Positions 7,588-17,707 of a DNA stretch of 64,000 nt are shown in pieces (within the stretch, counting starts at the first letter, position 1; each line of letters begins with the position of its first letter). Under the pieces are notes generated by a model. The model had not been told where the DNA came from. It was given only the letters and a program-made list of their open reading frames with translations, and ran no database searches. Origin of the DNA: Agitococcus lubricus (GTDB lineage: Bacteria; Pseudomonadota; Gammaproteobacteria; Pseudomonadales; Moraxellaceae); contig NZ_QAON01000014.1 of the NCBI RefSeq assembly GCF_003051055.1, positions 40,490 through 104,489 on the forward strand, read 5' to 3'. The translations under genes and the position numbers were made by a program.

Positions 7588-10500
7588 TCAATAAATCTCG
7601 TCGATACTGCTTTCTACTAGCTCAGTCTTTTTATAACGACCAGGCGATAATTCGGCGAGTGCAGCAAAGCTTTTTTGGACATAGCTGTCATAGACTTGCT
7701 CTTTAACCAAATTGGCATTCACGGTATAAATGCCTATTGCTTTGTCTGCTAAGGGTTCTGCTTGCTCCTCAAGTAAAATACCATATTGCTCTAATTCGAG
7801 TTCACTCAAACCTTTAGGACGTTCACTCGCTAATAGGTCTGCCGAGAGTTTTTGATAGATTTGTGCCTGTTGATAGTTGGCTGCTGTGGTAAATTCAGCA
7901 ACGCCAATCAGGGCAACTTTGTTATAGGCACCTAATGCCGCTTGCATGGCCTTTTTCTTGGCCGCCAAACTCACTTTTAAGGGCTGTTTGAGAGTAATCG
8001 CTGCAAAACTATCATATAAAGGTTGACTCATTTTGAAGTGAGCCATCGCGCCAAAATAACGAACACGTGGGCTGGCTTTGTCTGCGAGTTTATCGTAGGT
8101 TTGTGCCAAGCTCTTTAAGCTATTTTGTGCTTCGGTGTTGAGGTTATTTTTGCTGTAATACGTGTATAAGCGGAAAGTTGCTTCGGCACGTTGGTCAACG
8201 GGATTATTGGTATCCGCAATATATTGTTGATACACCTTGATGGCTGCTTCGGGTTGTTTAATTTTTTCATAGGTTTCAGCAGCTAACCACAGTGCCTCAC
8301 GTGCGGCGGCAGGATTTTTCTTGAGGTCGCGTGCAGCAATGACTTGATACTGTTGGGCTGCGTTGGATAAGTCATCCGTTTTTTCATAGGCGACTGCCAG
8401 CTTTTCTGGAATATCTTGGCTCAATGGGTTGTCAGGGTATTTATCGCGAAAAGCAATTAAGACGGGAATAGCTTCTTTATATTTTTCGCCATTTAACAAG
8501 ACAGTGGCAGCATCAAAGTCAGAGCTTGCACGTAGTTTGGGGTCTGCGGCTGCTTGTGCGGCTTTTAAGAAGGCCTGTGCGGCTTGTTCGGGATTTTTGT
8601 CGTCGCGGAATTTTTCGGCTTGACGATAATACGTCGTTGCTAAACGGTCTTGATAGCTGGCTTTTTGCTTGCTGTCGGCGATATTAAATGCCAATACTTG
8701 TTGATACGATTTATCGGCTTCTTCCCAATTCCCTTTATCGAAATACGCATTCGCAATAATCGCGGTTGCATCTAAACGTAGTTTTTCGTCAACAGGGGGA
8801 TTCATGGCCAATAAAGTTTGTGAAGTGCGTACTGCACCATCAAAGTCTTTGAAATTCAAATAAAGATTGGTCAGACCTTGTAATAATAAGGCGGCATTTT
8901 TATCTTGAGGTTGACTAGCAGCAAATTTGAAAATATTCGCTTCTAGGTCAGCACTCAGTTGTTTTGCACTGTCATCATAACTGGTGTAGTTATCAACAAT
9001 ATACTGAATAACGCCTTGCATTACGACGGCTGTGTTAGGGTCTTGTGGGAACTTTTCTGCAAATTTGTAAGTGCTCGCTGCCCGTTTAGGGAAAATATCT
9101 TTGCGTGCGGCAAGGTCGTTGGCCAACGATTTATCCCAGTCTTGATAACTCAGGAGGGCAAAATACGCCGATTCTGCGCCTTTGGGATTGTTGTATTCGT
9201 AAGCGGTCTTTTCAAATTCGACAATCGCACTTTTATAGTCTTTTGCAGAATATAACACTTCGGCGAGCAATTGATTAACCACAATGGCATCTTCTTCTTT
9301 GGGGTTTAGGCTCAAATGCGCACGATACCATGTTGCTGCTTTTTGATAATCTGTCGGTAGATTGTTGATTTGTGCTAGGGCATGATAATGTTTAGCAAGG
9401 TCTACAATATGACCTTCTAAGGTAGGCCTTAGTTTAGTACGGGTGGCCTCATCGGCTTGTTGCCAGAATGCGCTATTTGCATCATAGTGTTTAACAAAAT
9501 CTTCTTTGGCAGTCACCACTAAAGAAGGAAAGCCGCCTAATTCATAGACATTAATGACCGCTGTACTTAAGTCAGGCGCAGTGGGGTCAAAGGGATGACG
9601 ATTTATAAAAGAGTTATACGTATCGGCTGCTTCTTTGTACAGTTTTTTGCCAATATAGGCTTTGGCTAAGTTGTTGTAAATAATAGATTCATAGAACTTT
9701 TCACCGACTTTATCAAAATACACATCGGCAGATTTAGCCCCTTCTAATTGAATAAAAGATAAGCTAATCACTTCTAGAGCATCATCTAGCGCTTCTTGTT
9801 CTTGTTTGCTTTTTTTAGGTTTTATCCAAATTTTTTCAGCAAAACCAAAGAATTCAGGTAAAGCAGATTCGTAATCGGAGGCACGATAAAATGACCAACC
9901 CCGTTTGTATAAGGATTGGTCATAGAAATCTGTTTTTTTGTCGCTGAGGACTTTACCGTAATAGTCAGCGGCTTCTAAAAATCGACGATTGGCAAAGGCA
10001 TCTTCTGCCAAACGGAAACGTACTTCTGTCAAATGGGGGGAGCTTGGATATTTCTCCGCAATCATTTTTAAGGCGGCAACTGACTCTTCTTTTTTGGTGA
10101 GTAAGTCATAGTTTTTAGCAAGCTCATAGTAAATTTCAGCACGTGATTCCGACGCAGGCATACGCTCAAGTAAATCTTGGTAAAAATCTACATTTTTCTC
10201 GAGCATTTCTTGTTCGGCTTTATCGGCTGCACTGCCAGAGCCTGTTTTCAGTCGGCGAGCAACCTTTAGATAGGCCGTGGCTGTGCCAGGGTCTTTAGCT
10301 TTTTTGGCATCTGCGACGAGTTGATTGTATAGCGCCTCGTTGAGTTTTTCGTTAATTTGTACTTCTAAACCGTCAGAGTTGGGAGCAACTTCGGTCACAC
10401 CTGTCAGCGGATTTGTGCGTGGCTGTAGTTTGTTTAAGCGTTCAGCAGGGTCGGCAAAATTAGCCGCAGGCTCAGGGTCTTTGAGAATAGGCACTTTGAC

Positions 10501-10659
10501 ACTGTCTAAGCTCGCCAAGGTTGGTTTGAATTTGGGTATGGCGGCAGGTGGTGGCACTACAACAACAGGTTTAGTAGGCGCAGGGGTACTACACGCAGTT
10601 AAAAAAGCGATTGCGAGTGCTAAGGGACTTAGCCGATAAAAAGAAGTCTTAACAATCAT
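7588..10659 (-). CDS. Large TPR-repeat lipoprotein of the Exb/Agl-like operon
   Basis: A 1023-residue protein with a lipoprotein signal peptide (lipobox LTAC, Cys23) and a short proline-rich linker. Tetratricopeptide-like helical repeats fill almost the whole of the rest; examples are ESRAEIYYELAKNYDL near 178-193 and SAYFALLSYQDW near 510. Such solenoids act as protein-binding scaffolds, here presumably in the periplasm. The start overlaps the stop of the upstream TPR gene by ATGA, and the next gene starts 10 bp after its end. Similar giant TPR proteins accompany TolQ/ExbD-like modules in other proteobacteria; their partners are not known to me. Confidence 0.85.
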   Translation of the reverse strand: MIVKTSFYRLSPLALAIAFLTACSTPAPTKPVVVVPPPAAIPKFKPTLASLDSVKVPILKDPEPAANFADPAERLNKLQPRTNPLTGVTEVAPNSDGLEVQINEKLNEALYNQLVADAKKAKDPGTATAYLKVARRLKTGSGSAADKAEQEMLEKNVDFYQDLLERMPASESRAEIYYELAKNYDLLTKKEESVAALKMIAEKYPSSPHLTEVRFRLAEDAFANRRFLEAADYYGKVLSDKKTDFYDQSLYKRGWSFYRASDYESALPEFFGFAEKIWIKPKKSKQEQEALDDALEVISLSFIQLEGAKSADVYFDKVGEKFYESIIYNNLAKAYIGKKLYKEAADTYNSFINRHPFDPTAPDLSTAVINVYELGGFPSLVVTAKEDFVKHYDANSAFWQQADEATRTKLRPTLEGHIVDLAKHYHALAQINNLPTDYQKAATWYRAHLSLNPKEEDAIVVNQLLAEVLYSAKDYKSAIVEFEKTAYEYNNPKGAESAYFALLSYQDWDKSLANDLAARKDIFPKRAASTYKFAEKFPQDPNTAVVMQGVIQYIVDNYTSYDDSAKQLSADLEANIFKFAASQPQDKNAALLLQGLTNLYLNFKDFDGAVRTSQTLLAMNPPVDEKLRLDATAIIANAYFDKGNWEEADKSYQQVLAFNIADSKQKASYQDRLATTYYRQAEKFRDDKNPEQAAQAFLKAAQAAADPKLRASSDFDAATVLLNGEKYKEAIPVLIAFRDKYPDNPLSQDIPEKLAVAYEKTDDLSNAAQQYQVIAARDLKKNPAAAREALWLAAETYEKIKQPEAAIKVYQQYIADTNNPVDQRAEATFRLYTYYSKNNLNTEAQNSLKSLAQTYDKLADKASPRVRYFGAMAHFKMSQPLYDSFAAITLKQPLKVSLAAKKKAMQAALGAYNKVALIGVAEFTTAANYQQAQIYQKLSADLLASERPKGLSELELEQYGILLEEQAEPLADKAIGIYTVNANLVKEQVYDSYVQKSFAALAELSPGRYKKTELVESSIDEIY

Positions 10660-12581
10660 AATTTTTCACTAGCTTTGGGGGTTGGCGCTGTATCAGCAGG
10701 CGCTAATTTGCTTTCAGTACGCTCCATCCCTAAATAAGTTTCGGCAATATAAGCGGTTAACCGTTGACGGCGTTCGTCAATCAAATTCTTGGCCAATGAG
10801 CGTAAATAGTTTTGGTACATGAGTTTGGCATCTGCTACCTCACCTTGTAATTTTTCGGCTTTGGCTTTGAGACTAGGAAACTTTTGACTGTTATTTCGTT
10901 GAACCACCGCTTTATTATCGGCTAACAAGGTTTCAACGGTAGCCAAGCGAGCCTTAGTCTCGCGCAGTTGATTGGTGGAGTCTTGCAGTTTTTCATAAAT
11001 CTCATCGCGTGATGCCGCATGACGAGCAACTTCAAACAGGGTTAAATCTTTTAAGCGGTTCAAACGTGTGAGCAGTTCTTGACTTTGTTTTTCATCTAGC
11101 CCCAGTTTACTCACTTTACGAATCAGTTTATTGATTTGTTGGAGGCGGGCGGTTTCGGCTTGGGTCGCTGCTTCAGAGTAAGCGTCTGCATTTGTGCCTA
11201 GACGCTTCGCTCTGATTTGAATGGCTTGCCATTTTTTGACTAAACCCACATATTTGTCGCGTAAAACTTTGAGCTGTGCTTCTTTGGCCGCAAGTTCGGG
11301 ACGACGACTTTCCAGTGTCTGAGCCACTTCTTGTAGGGCAGTAATATCGCGCAGGCGCTCTTCTATTAAAGTTTGTAAACGTCCTAATTGCTGATATTGT
11401 CTAAAACCCTCGTTAAAGGCAGGGGAGGCAAATAATTTACTAAATAAGCCTGCCGTAATCGCATTGTTCGTGGCGGGAATTGTCTTTAAGTTTAAGGGGT
11501 CGGCATCGATGGTATTCATGCGTTGAGGGGCTAAGACATCAGGCCAATTGGCTTCGTCAACGCGTAAGGCGGAGCGCTCTAGTTGAGCTAATTGCTCACG
11601 TAGCGTTAATGCGCCAATACGATAACTGGCAATAGCTTGTGTACGAGCACCCAAATCTTCATAAACGCGCGCGGCCAGCAAAAAAGCCTCTTGTACCGCA
11701 GGGTCGGCAGGATTGCGACTTTGTAACTCTAGCGCGGCGGGTAAAGTTTGCTCTAAGTCTTTATTCAAATAATACGAATAAGCCAAACTTAGTAAAGCAG
11801 AATTACTGTAAGGACCTTCTAAGCGTACACGCAATAAAGATTCGCGTGCCAGTGCGTATTTTTTATCTTGTAAGTATTTATAGGCAATAGCTAATGCCGC
11901 TTTATCTTTGAGGTTTAGGTTTTCGTCATCTGTGCCCGCTAAACGAATGACTTCGTTCAAATGAAAAATACCGACCTCAGGTTTGTTATTTTGAATATAA
12001 GCAATGCCTAAGTTGTACAAACCGTAACTGGCGGTAATCCCGTCACTACGCATGTCGGTGAGTAGATTAATCGCTTCTGGGTAGCTTTTTTTACGAATCA
12101 GAATATTGGCCAGCATCAAACGGCGTTCTGACTCTTGGTAAGAAGTTAAATTGCTCGGTGGTTTACGCAAATAGTTTTCGGATGGGGCATCATTCCCCAT
12201 TTTATAGAGTAATTTTGCATAACGCAGCCAAGGGGCATTACGTGTGCTAGACGGAATATCTTGTGCTTGAACGCGTGATAAAGCGGCATCTCCTTCGCGT
12301 GGCAAACCAAACTCCGTGTATAAGTCACCCAATAAAATTTCTGTCGTTGGGTCATCGGCACTAAATAGTCCTTTCTCTTTATCTTCAATGACTTTATTGA
12401 GCGCAGAAAAATGACGCCCTAAATGATAGTCATAGTAGATTTGGCCAAATTCTGGCTCGCGTGTATCCGTCGAGACGTCTAAACGTTTTTTGAGGTCTAC
12501 TGCGTGCGCATGTTGACTTGTAATGGCAACCGCAATGGCGATGGAGGCATATCGCCATGTTTTTTCCGCTATCCGCTTCAT
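10656..12581 (-). CDS. Exported TPR and coiled-coil protein of the Exb/Agl-like operon
   Basis: A 641-residue protein with a cleavable signal peptide (about 1-28, ending AHA). TPR-like repeats fill about 45-330 (for example GLYNLGIAYIQNNKPEVG), and a long, largely helical segment occupies about 395-620. That segment is rich in Glu, Lys, Gln and Arg in a heptad-like pattern, so a coiled coil is likely. It probably acts in the periplasm as an adaptor. Its ATG at 12581 lies 30 bp after the stop of the first operon gene, and its stop overlaps the next start. Confidence 0.82.
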   Translation of the reverse strand: MKRIAEKTWRYASIAIAVAITSQHAHAVDLKKRLDVSTDTREPEFGQIYYDYHLGRHFSALNKVIEDKEKGLFSADDPTTEILLGDLYTEFGLPREGDAALSRVQAQDIPSSTRNAPWLRYAKLLYKMGNDAPSENYLRKPPSNLTSYQESERRLMLANILIRKKSYPEAINLLTDMRSDGITASYGLYNLGIAYIQNNKPEVGIFHLNEVIRLAGTDDENLNLKDKAALAIAYKYLQDKKYALARESLLRVRLEGPYSNSALLSLAYSYYLNKDLEQTLPAALELQSRNPADPAVQEAFLLAARVYEDLGARTQAIASYRIGALTLREQLAQLERSALRVDEANWPDVLAPQRMNTIDADPLNLKTIPATNNAITAGLFSKLFASPAFNEGFRQYQQLGRLQTLIEERLRDITALQEVAQTLESRRPELAAKEAQLKVLRDKYVGLVKKWQAIQIRAKRLGTNADAYSEAATQAETARLQQINKLIRKVSKLGLDEKQSQELLTRLNRLKDLTLFEVARHAASRDEIYEKLQDSTNQLRETKARLATVETLLADNKAVVQRNNSQKFPSLKAKAEKLQGEVADAKLMYQNYLRSLAKNLIDERRQRLTAYIAETYLGMERTESKLAPADTAPTPKASEKL

Positions 12582-12611
12582 AATGTTATTCTGTCCTGAT
12601 GACGAAACTGA

Positions 12612-13142
12612 TTAGTTTTTACTTTCCCATTCACGGAAGTTAAAAACGGCAGGTTGCGCATTCGATACGTCATCACCCGCTTTGATTTCAACAATCTTAC
12701 GTAAGCTATTTTTGCTAAAGGTATAATTGACCGTGCGTTGAAAGTCTTTGCCGTTGGCGTCGTAGGCAGTAATAACCGCTTGAATATTGTGTGAGCCGCT
12801 GTTGACATTACCCATATAGAGTCGCTGTAGGCCACCTTTGCTCAAGGCCACGGTTTCTTGTTCAGAATAAGCATGATAACTCACGATTTGGTCATCAATA
12901 CTCAGCTTGACATCGACTAGACGCAGTTTACTGCCTGCATTGACTCCGACAAGAATGGTTGTGCTGGAGCTAGGGAACAACAATTCATTCTCTAATTGAG
13001 ACACATCGCGGTTTAAGGTCAATACGTCGGACTTTAGGTCTTGTAAGTCTGATGGCAAACTGTTTTCGCCAGCCGCAAAGCTGGTAGAGCTAACAGCAGC
13101 AGTGAGACAAGCTACGAGTAAAAAAGAATATCCCTTGTTCAT
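12612..13142 (-). CDS. Exported protein, first gene of the Exb/Agl-like operon
   Basis: A 176-residue protein with a signal peptide (about 1-23, ending SFA) and then a short helical segment (about 30-53). The rest looks like a beta-sandwich, with alternating hydrophobic residues from about 57 to 150 (TTILVGVNAG, HNIQAVITAYDANG). I do not recognise a named family. Being first in the nine-gene unit, its upstream region (13143-13470) should hold the operon promoter. It could bind a polymer or a partner lipoprotein in the periplasm, but the sequence does not show this. Confidence 0.75.
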   Translation of the reverse strand: MNKGYSFLLVACLTAAVSSTSFAAGENSLPSDLQDLKSDVLTLNRDVSQLENELLFPSSSTTILVGVNAGSKLRLVDVKLSIDDQIVSYHAYSEQETVALSKGGLQRLYMGNVNSGSHNIQAVITAYDANGKDFQRTVNYTFSKNSLRKIVEIKAGDDVSNAQPAVFNFREWESKN

Positions 13143-13470
13143 GATAATAATCAGTCGCTATGGTTAAAGAAATTAGCTTGGGTATCATAAGACGAAGACG
13201 CTACCGAAATCAAAGTCTGATCGTGCGAAGTCTTAAGAAAAATAACATTAAACCCTATTTTTGCTGTCTAGTTAGCAGAATTTTAACGCGCTAATGTTTA
13301 TTGCTCCGTAAATTGTGCTTAGCAAATATCGTTATTTGTATAGGCTATGTCGCAATCAATGTCCTTAAAAAATAGACGAGAGCCAATGAATTAGCGTTAA
13401 AATGCGTGGCCACCGCAGTCTGGGCATATTAGCGTCTCTATGCCTGCTGTGCCTATTATTTTAGAGTTAT
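13143..13470. other. Divergent intergenic region between the Exb/Agl-like operon and pdxB
   Basis: A 328-bp AT-rich gap between divergently transcribed genes. It must hold promoters for both, but I see no hexamer pair convincing enough to call and no RNA gene or repeat. Confidence 0.4.
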
Positions 13471-13479
13471 ATGACAATT

Positions 13480-14622
13480 ATGCGTATTATTGCCGATGAA
13501 AACATGGCCTTAGTGCACCATTTTTTTGGCCATTTAGGTCAATTAGAGTGCGTATCAGGACGCCATTTACACCCTGAGCAGGTACGTGATGCGGATATTT
13601 TGTTGGTGCGGTCGGTGACAACAGTCAATAAAGCCTTATTAGACCAGAGTCGTGTACGTTTTGTGGGGAGTGCAACCATTGGTGCAGACCATTTGGATAT
13701 GCAGTGGCTGAACGAGCAAGGCATCACGGTGAGTACGGCGCCTGGTTGTAACGCACGTAGTGTTGTCGATTATGTGTTGACGGCACTGATTCATTTGGCA
13801 AATCAGTATCAATTTGACCTTACTCAACGTGTATTGGGTATTGTTGGCTTAGGTAATGTGGGTTATTTGTTGGCTAAAACGGCGCAACAGATGGGGTTGC
13901 GTGTACTAGGGTGTGACCCGTTGGTAACGCGTACTGATATTGAGCAGTTACCACTAAACGAACTACTGGAACAAGCGGATATTGTCTCGTTACATACCCC
14001 TTTAACCAAGACGGGAACGTATCCTACCTATCATTTATTGAATGCCCAGAATCTACAAAACTTAAAAAAGCAGAGTATTTTAATCAATACAGGCCGAGGA
14101 GCGGCGATTGATAACCGTGCATTGTTGGATTTTTTGACGCATCGGCCAAACTATTTACAAGCCGTTGTATTGGACGTTTGGGAACATGAGCCTTTACCTA
14201 ATGCCGACCTCATGCCATTGACGACGATTGCGACACCACACATAGCAGGCTATAGCTTAGAAGGAAAATGGCAAGGTACGGCATTTATTTATCAAGCCTT
14301 ATGTCAATTTTTACAGCGTGAACCGCAATACAGACTGGCTGATTTTTTGCCACCCAATCGTCAGTTACAGTCCATCCAAGAAACGGGTCAATTATGGCCT
14401 GATTTACATCAGGTATTGGCACAAGTCTACCCTATAGTAAATGACGATACAGCCTTACGCCAAACCTTAGGTTTAATAGATAGCGAGCGAGCATTAGCCT
14501 TTGACCAACTGCGTAAACACTATTGGCAGCGTCGAGACTTAACGGCGTATGACGCAAGTCACACCTTGTATTCGTCCAAACTACAGACGATGTTAGTGGC
14601 GATGGGTCTGAAAACGGCCTGA
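13480..14622 (+). CDS. pdxB: 4-phosphoerythronate dehydrogenase
   Basis: Cytosolic NAD-dependent D-2-hydroxyacid dehydrogenase that oxidises 4-phospho-D-erythronate in the DXP-independent route to pyridoxal phosphate. The N-terminus MRIIADENM matches the typical PdxB start. The dinucleotide-binding motif GIVGLGNVGYLLA lies at about 116-128, the catalytic Arg is in INTGRGAA, and the Glu/His pair falls in HEPL and TPHIAGYS. The last 80 or so residues form the PdxB-specific dimerisation domain, which separates it from other family members. An ATG nine bases upstream (13471) is also possible and would add three residues; AGAG 5 nt before it fits slightly better as a ribosome-binding site. The gene stands alone. 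Confidence 0.94.
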   Translation: MRIIADENMALVHHFFGHLGQLECVSGRHLHPEQVRDADILLVRSVTTVNKALLDQSRVRFVGSATIGADHLDMQWLNEQGITVSTAPGCNARSVVDYVLTALIHLANQYQFDLTQRVLGIVGLGNVGYLLAKTAQQMGLRVLGCDPLVTRTDIEQLPLNELLEQADIVSLHTPLTKTGTYPTYHLLNAQNLQNLKKQSILINTGRGAAIDNRALLDFLTHRPNYLQAVVLDVWEHEPLPNADLMPLTTIATPHIAGYSLEGKWQGTAFIYQALCQFLQREPQYRLADFLPPNRQLQSIQETGQLWPDLHQVLAQVYPIVNDDTALRQTLGLIDSERALAFDQLRKHYWQRRDLTAYDASHTLYSSKLQTMLVAMGLKTA

Positions 14623-14851
14623 ACTTTGCTTATAAAATCCGAGATTGTCCGATAAAAAACAGCGACTTTTTGCGATGAAGCTCTTAAAATCCGCGCTGCT
14701 CAAATGGACATGTTGTCTCTGCGGATAGGGATGACTGCATCGTCTGAAACGCCAAACGGCAACAAACCCTAAACGATGATGGCCTAAGCGTGCTCCTTTT
14801 AAGTGAGCCATTAGTACCAATACTGTGATTGTTGAAGGAGTACAAATAGTT

Positions 14852-16282
14852 ATGCTCAATCTCTTTGTTGGATTGTATTTACTGTTATCTATAGCGATTG
14901 GTTTGTATGCCGCCAGACGCGTACATAGTAGTCAAGATTATGTGGTTGCTGGCCGCAGCTTGCCTTTACACATTACAACAGCCACCGTGTTTGCGACATG
15001 GTTTGGCTCAGAAACTGTGTTAGGTACGTCATCAACCTTTATCACCGATGGTTTAGGCGGTATTGTGTCTGACCCCTTTGGCGCATCTTTATGCTTAATT
15101 TTTGTGGGTCTATTTTTTGCCCGTCATTTATACCGAAAAAACTTGATTACGATTGGCGATTTTTTTAAGCAAAAATATGGTCGTGGTGTTGAGTTGGCGA
15201 CGTCTATTGCCATTATGTTGTCTTATTTAGGTTGGGTCTCGGCGCAAATGATTGCCCTTGGTTTGGTCTTTAATGTCTTATCACAAGGCGCTATCAGCAA
15301 TGATGTTGGTATTGTGATGGGAGCAGCGATTGTCATGGTTTATACCATTTATGGGGGGATGTGGTCGGTAGCAATGACCGATTTTGTGCAAATGATTGTC
15401 ATTGTCTTGGGCATGTTATTTGTTGGGGTCGTGGTCACAGGCAAAATTGAAGGCGGCACAATGGCAGTGATTGAGCATGCCTCGAATGCAGGTAAATTTG
15501 AGTTTTGGCCAGAGCCGACCATGGCGGGTATTTTGGCATTTATTGGTGCCTTTGTGACCTTGGCTCTAGGTTCTATTCCGCAGCAAGATGTGTTTCAACG
15601 GGTTATGTCCGCAAAAGATGAAAAGACAGCCGTTCGTGGTGCGGTATTAGGTGGTAGTTTGTATTTTATTTTTGCCTTTGTACCTATCTTTTTGGCGTAT
15701 TCCGCTTTTTTAATTGATGAAAAAATGGTGACTAATTTATTGGAAACCGATAGTCAATTAGTCTTGCCTACGCTCATTATGGAGCATACGCCTGTGATTG
15801 CCCAAGTGATGTTTTTTGGTGCGTTGTTGTCAGCGATTATGAGTACGGCTTCAGGTACTTTATTAGCGCCATCAACTATCTTTACAGAAAATATTCTACG
15901 TCCCTTCTTAGGGAATATCTCTGACCAACGCTTCTTACATATCATCCGTACGGTTGTGTTAGTCTTTGGCGTATTTGTCACCTTGTTTGCCTTAAATTCA
16001 AATTCTTCCATTTTTGAAATGGTCGAAAATGCGTATAAAGTCACGTTGGTGGCCGCTTTTGTGCCCTTAGCAGCAGGTGTCTATTGGTCTAAAGCCAATA
16101 CGCAAGGTGCGGTATTCTCTATGGTGGCAGGGGTCTGTGTTTGGATATTCCTAGAAGCAACTGCGCCCGAAGGTTTGTGGCCACCTCAGTTGGCAGGCTT
16201 AGTTGCAGCGATAATAGGGATGCTGCTCGGCTCTTTATTACCTAGTTTTATTCCCTCACCCAAAGACCTTAAGCAACAATAA
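14852..16282 (+). CDS. Sodium:solute symporter (SSS family)
   Basis: A 476-residue inner-membrane transporter of about 13 helices belonging to the sodium/solute symporter family (PutP, PanF, SGLT type). Family traits are SSQDYVVAGRSLPL at about 29-42, ATWFGSETVLGTSS at about 51-64, and the later segment ALGSIPQQDVFQRVMSA at about 240-256, which is characteristic of the family core. Sodium-driven uptake is expected; the solute (amino acid, carboxylate or other) cannot be told. The ATG at 14852 follows GAAGGAG at 11 nt, whereas a GTG at 14825 lacks support. It stands alone, with a weak hairpin behind it. Confidence 0.9.
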   Translation: MLNLFVGLYLLLSIAIGLYAARRVHSSQDYVVAGRSLPLHITTATVFATWFGSETVLGTSSTFITDGLGGIVSDPFGASLCLIFVGLFFARHLYRKNLITIGDFFKQKYGRGVELATSIAIMLSYLGWVSAQMIALGLVFNVLSQGAISNDVGIVMGAAIVMVYTIYGGMWSVAMTDFVQMIVIVLGMLFVGVVVTGKIEGGTMAVIEHASNAGKFEFWPEPTMAGILAFIGAFVTLALGSIPQQDVFQRVMSAKDEKTAVRGAVLGGSLYFIFAFVPIFLAYSAFLIDEKMVTNLLETDSQLVLPTLIMEHTPVIAQVMFFGALLSAIMSTASGTLLAPSTIFTENILRPFLGNISDQRFLHIIRTVVLVFGVFVTLFALNSNSSIFEMVENAYKVTLVAAFVPLAAGVYWSKANTQGAVFSMVAGVCVWIFLEATAPEGLWPPQLAGLVAAIIGMLLGSLLPSFIPSPKDLKQQ

Positions 16283-16292
16283 AAAACAGAGT

Positions 16293-16316
16293 AAGTGCTG
16301 CTTATTAGCAGTACTT
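16293..16316 (+). terminator. Weak hairpin after the symporter gene
   Basis: AAGTGCTGC / GCAGTACTT with one G-U pair, starting 11 bp after the stop and followed by CGCTTTATG. The U-tail is poor, so termination is only possible. Confidence 0.35.
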
Positions 16317-16496
16317 CGCTTTATGATAGTCTTGTCGGGCGAATAGCCAAGTCACGTGAAACACGCTACTATTCGGCCTTAAACAGATGATTAATATTGA
16401 TGTAGATACATCAGACGAATAATGATGATAACACTGGCCAGCTAGCCACTTTGTCAAACTAATAACTATATGATTTTGCTATCGAGGATATTTACC

Positions 16497-17075
16497 ATGT
16501 CTCGTCATTTTGCTGCGTTGGCTATATTGCCCCTGATGTTTTCGGCGTGGGTTGTTACGGCAGACGAATTGCCTGTTGCCTCAGCAGAAGATGAAACAAA
16601 CGAGACGAAACCTCTGACCATAAAAGAAAAGTTTGACCATACACTGAAACAACTTAAACCCGTCTCTACTTACGCAGGTATTGGTTTATTTAACGATATG
16701 CTCCATGCCAATGTTGAAACAGTGACTGATTTAGGCAATTTTTATGTGCGTGTAGGGTCGTTTATTGAGGCAGATACAGGTGAAGTAGCCGCGAATGTTG
16801 GCTGGCGACACCCCATTACCAATGGGCGTGATGAGTCAGGCTATTTTTTAGGTGCATTTATTGGACATGTCATTGCCAGTTCGTACAATAGAGACGACTA
16901 TTTACGTTTAGGGATGGGGTTTGACTTGAGTTACCAATGGGTCAATGAACATACTCGTAAAACCATCAGTGTAGGTTTGGGGTCGGGATTTGATGACCGA
17001 GTTGACCCCAATGCAACAGAGGTAGCTGCCCCTAAAGTGTTTATGAGTTTTAGTACAGCACTGAAAGTATTTTAA
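16497..17075 (+). CDS. Putative small outer-membrane beta-barrel protein
   Basis: A 192-residue protein with a signal peptide (about 1-22) followed by a short acidic linker and a Lys-rich helix. About 140 residues then show alternating hydrophobic and polar strands (GNFYVRVGSFIEADTG, GYFLGAFIGHVIASSY, TISVGLGSGF) and the protein ends in Phe. That layout suggests an eight-stranded outer-membrane barrel. I do not recognise a named family. The ATG at 16497 has GAGGA eight nt upstream and is better supported than the ATG at 16470. No neighbour is close enough to form an operon. Confidence 0.7.
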   Translation: MSRHFAALAILPLMFSAWVVTADELPVASAEDETNETKPLTIKEKFDHTLKQLKPVSTYAGIGLFNDMLHANVETVTDLGNFYVRVGSFIEADTGEVAANVGWRHPITNGRDESGYFLGAFIGHVIASSYNRDDYLRLGMGFDLSYQWVNEHTRKTISVGLGSGFDDRVDPNATEVAAPKVFMSFSTALKVF

Positions 17076-17707
17076 TCTAAGCCTTCACCATATTGGGATG
17101 TCAGCTGAGCTTGTTGACCCTTTAATACAATGACGGCAACAAGCTAGATTCCCAAGATAAACGTGATTCAGTGGCGCGGTGTTGATTGAGTGCAGTCAAA
17201 ATCAACCATTAGTAGATATGTTGATTACGCTCGCTAAGCATATATTCATTTTCGTAGTATCACTAAAATTGATACGGTAGAGCGGCAAAAAGCAGTATGT
17301 GTCGTCTGAAACTCGGCGACTCGAGCGCGCTACTTATGTCTTGACCTTTCTTTCATTATTACATTACATTGTCTGACTGTCTAATCGTGACTAGCTCATC
17401 TCATCAGGGATAGTCTAGCCATGAAATAATATATTTAGGACTAGCGTACAAAATACAGTTGACTGGTATCCTAAGCGCGGTAATCATTTGATGCGCTAAT
17501 GTCTATTGAATCAAAGACTTGCTATAAGCTCATCATAGATTACTTTAATTTGTCTAAATATATGATTTGTGTCACACTTTTTTGACGCTACTGATTGGTG
17601 GCGTTGTCAGCAGAGAGTGCATGTTGAACGATGATAGTCACTCACCTACACTCATGCTGTGCGTAATACGTCGTTTGCATAAGAATCTCATAAGGTAGTC
17701 CTGTCCA
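17076..17707. other. 632-bp intergenic region
   Basis: No open frame, RNA gene or clear promoter is seen. The one recognisable item is a degenerate copy of the TGAGCG-AGTCGAA hairpin at 17181-17206, listed separately. The last 200 bp are AT-rich and probably hold the promoter of the DUF445 gene. Confidence 0.4.
17181..17206 (+). repeat. Degenerate copy of the TGAGCG-AGTCGAA hairpin family
   Basis: GTTGAT-TGAGTGCAGTCAAA-ATCAAC. The arms GTTGAT / ATCAAC are complementary and the core differs at a few positions from the copy at 38341-38366, which has the same arms. Confidence 0.6.
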
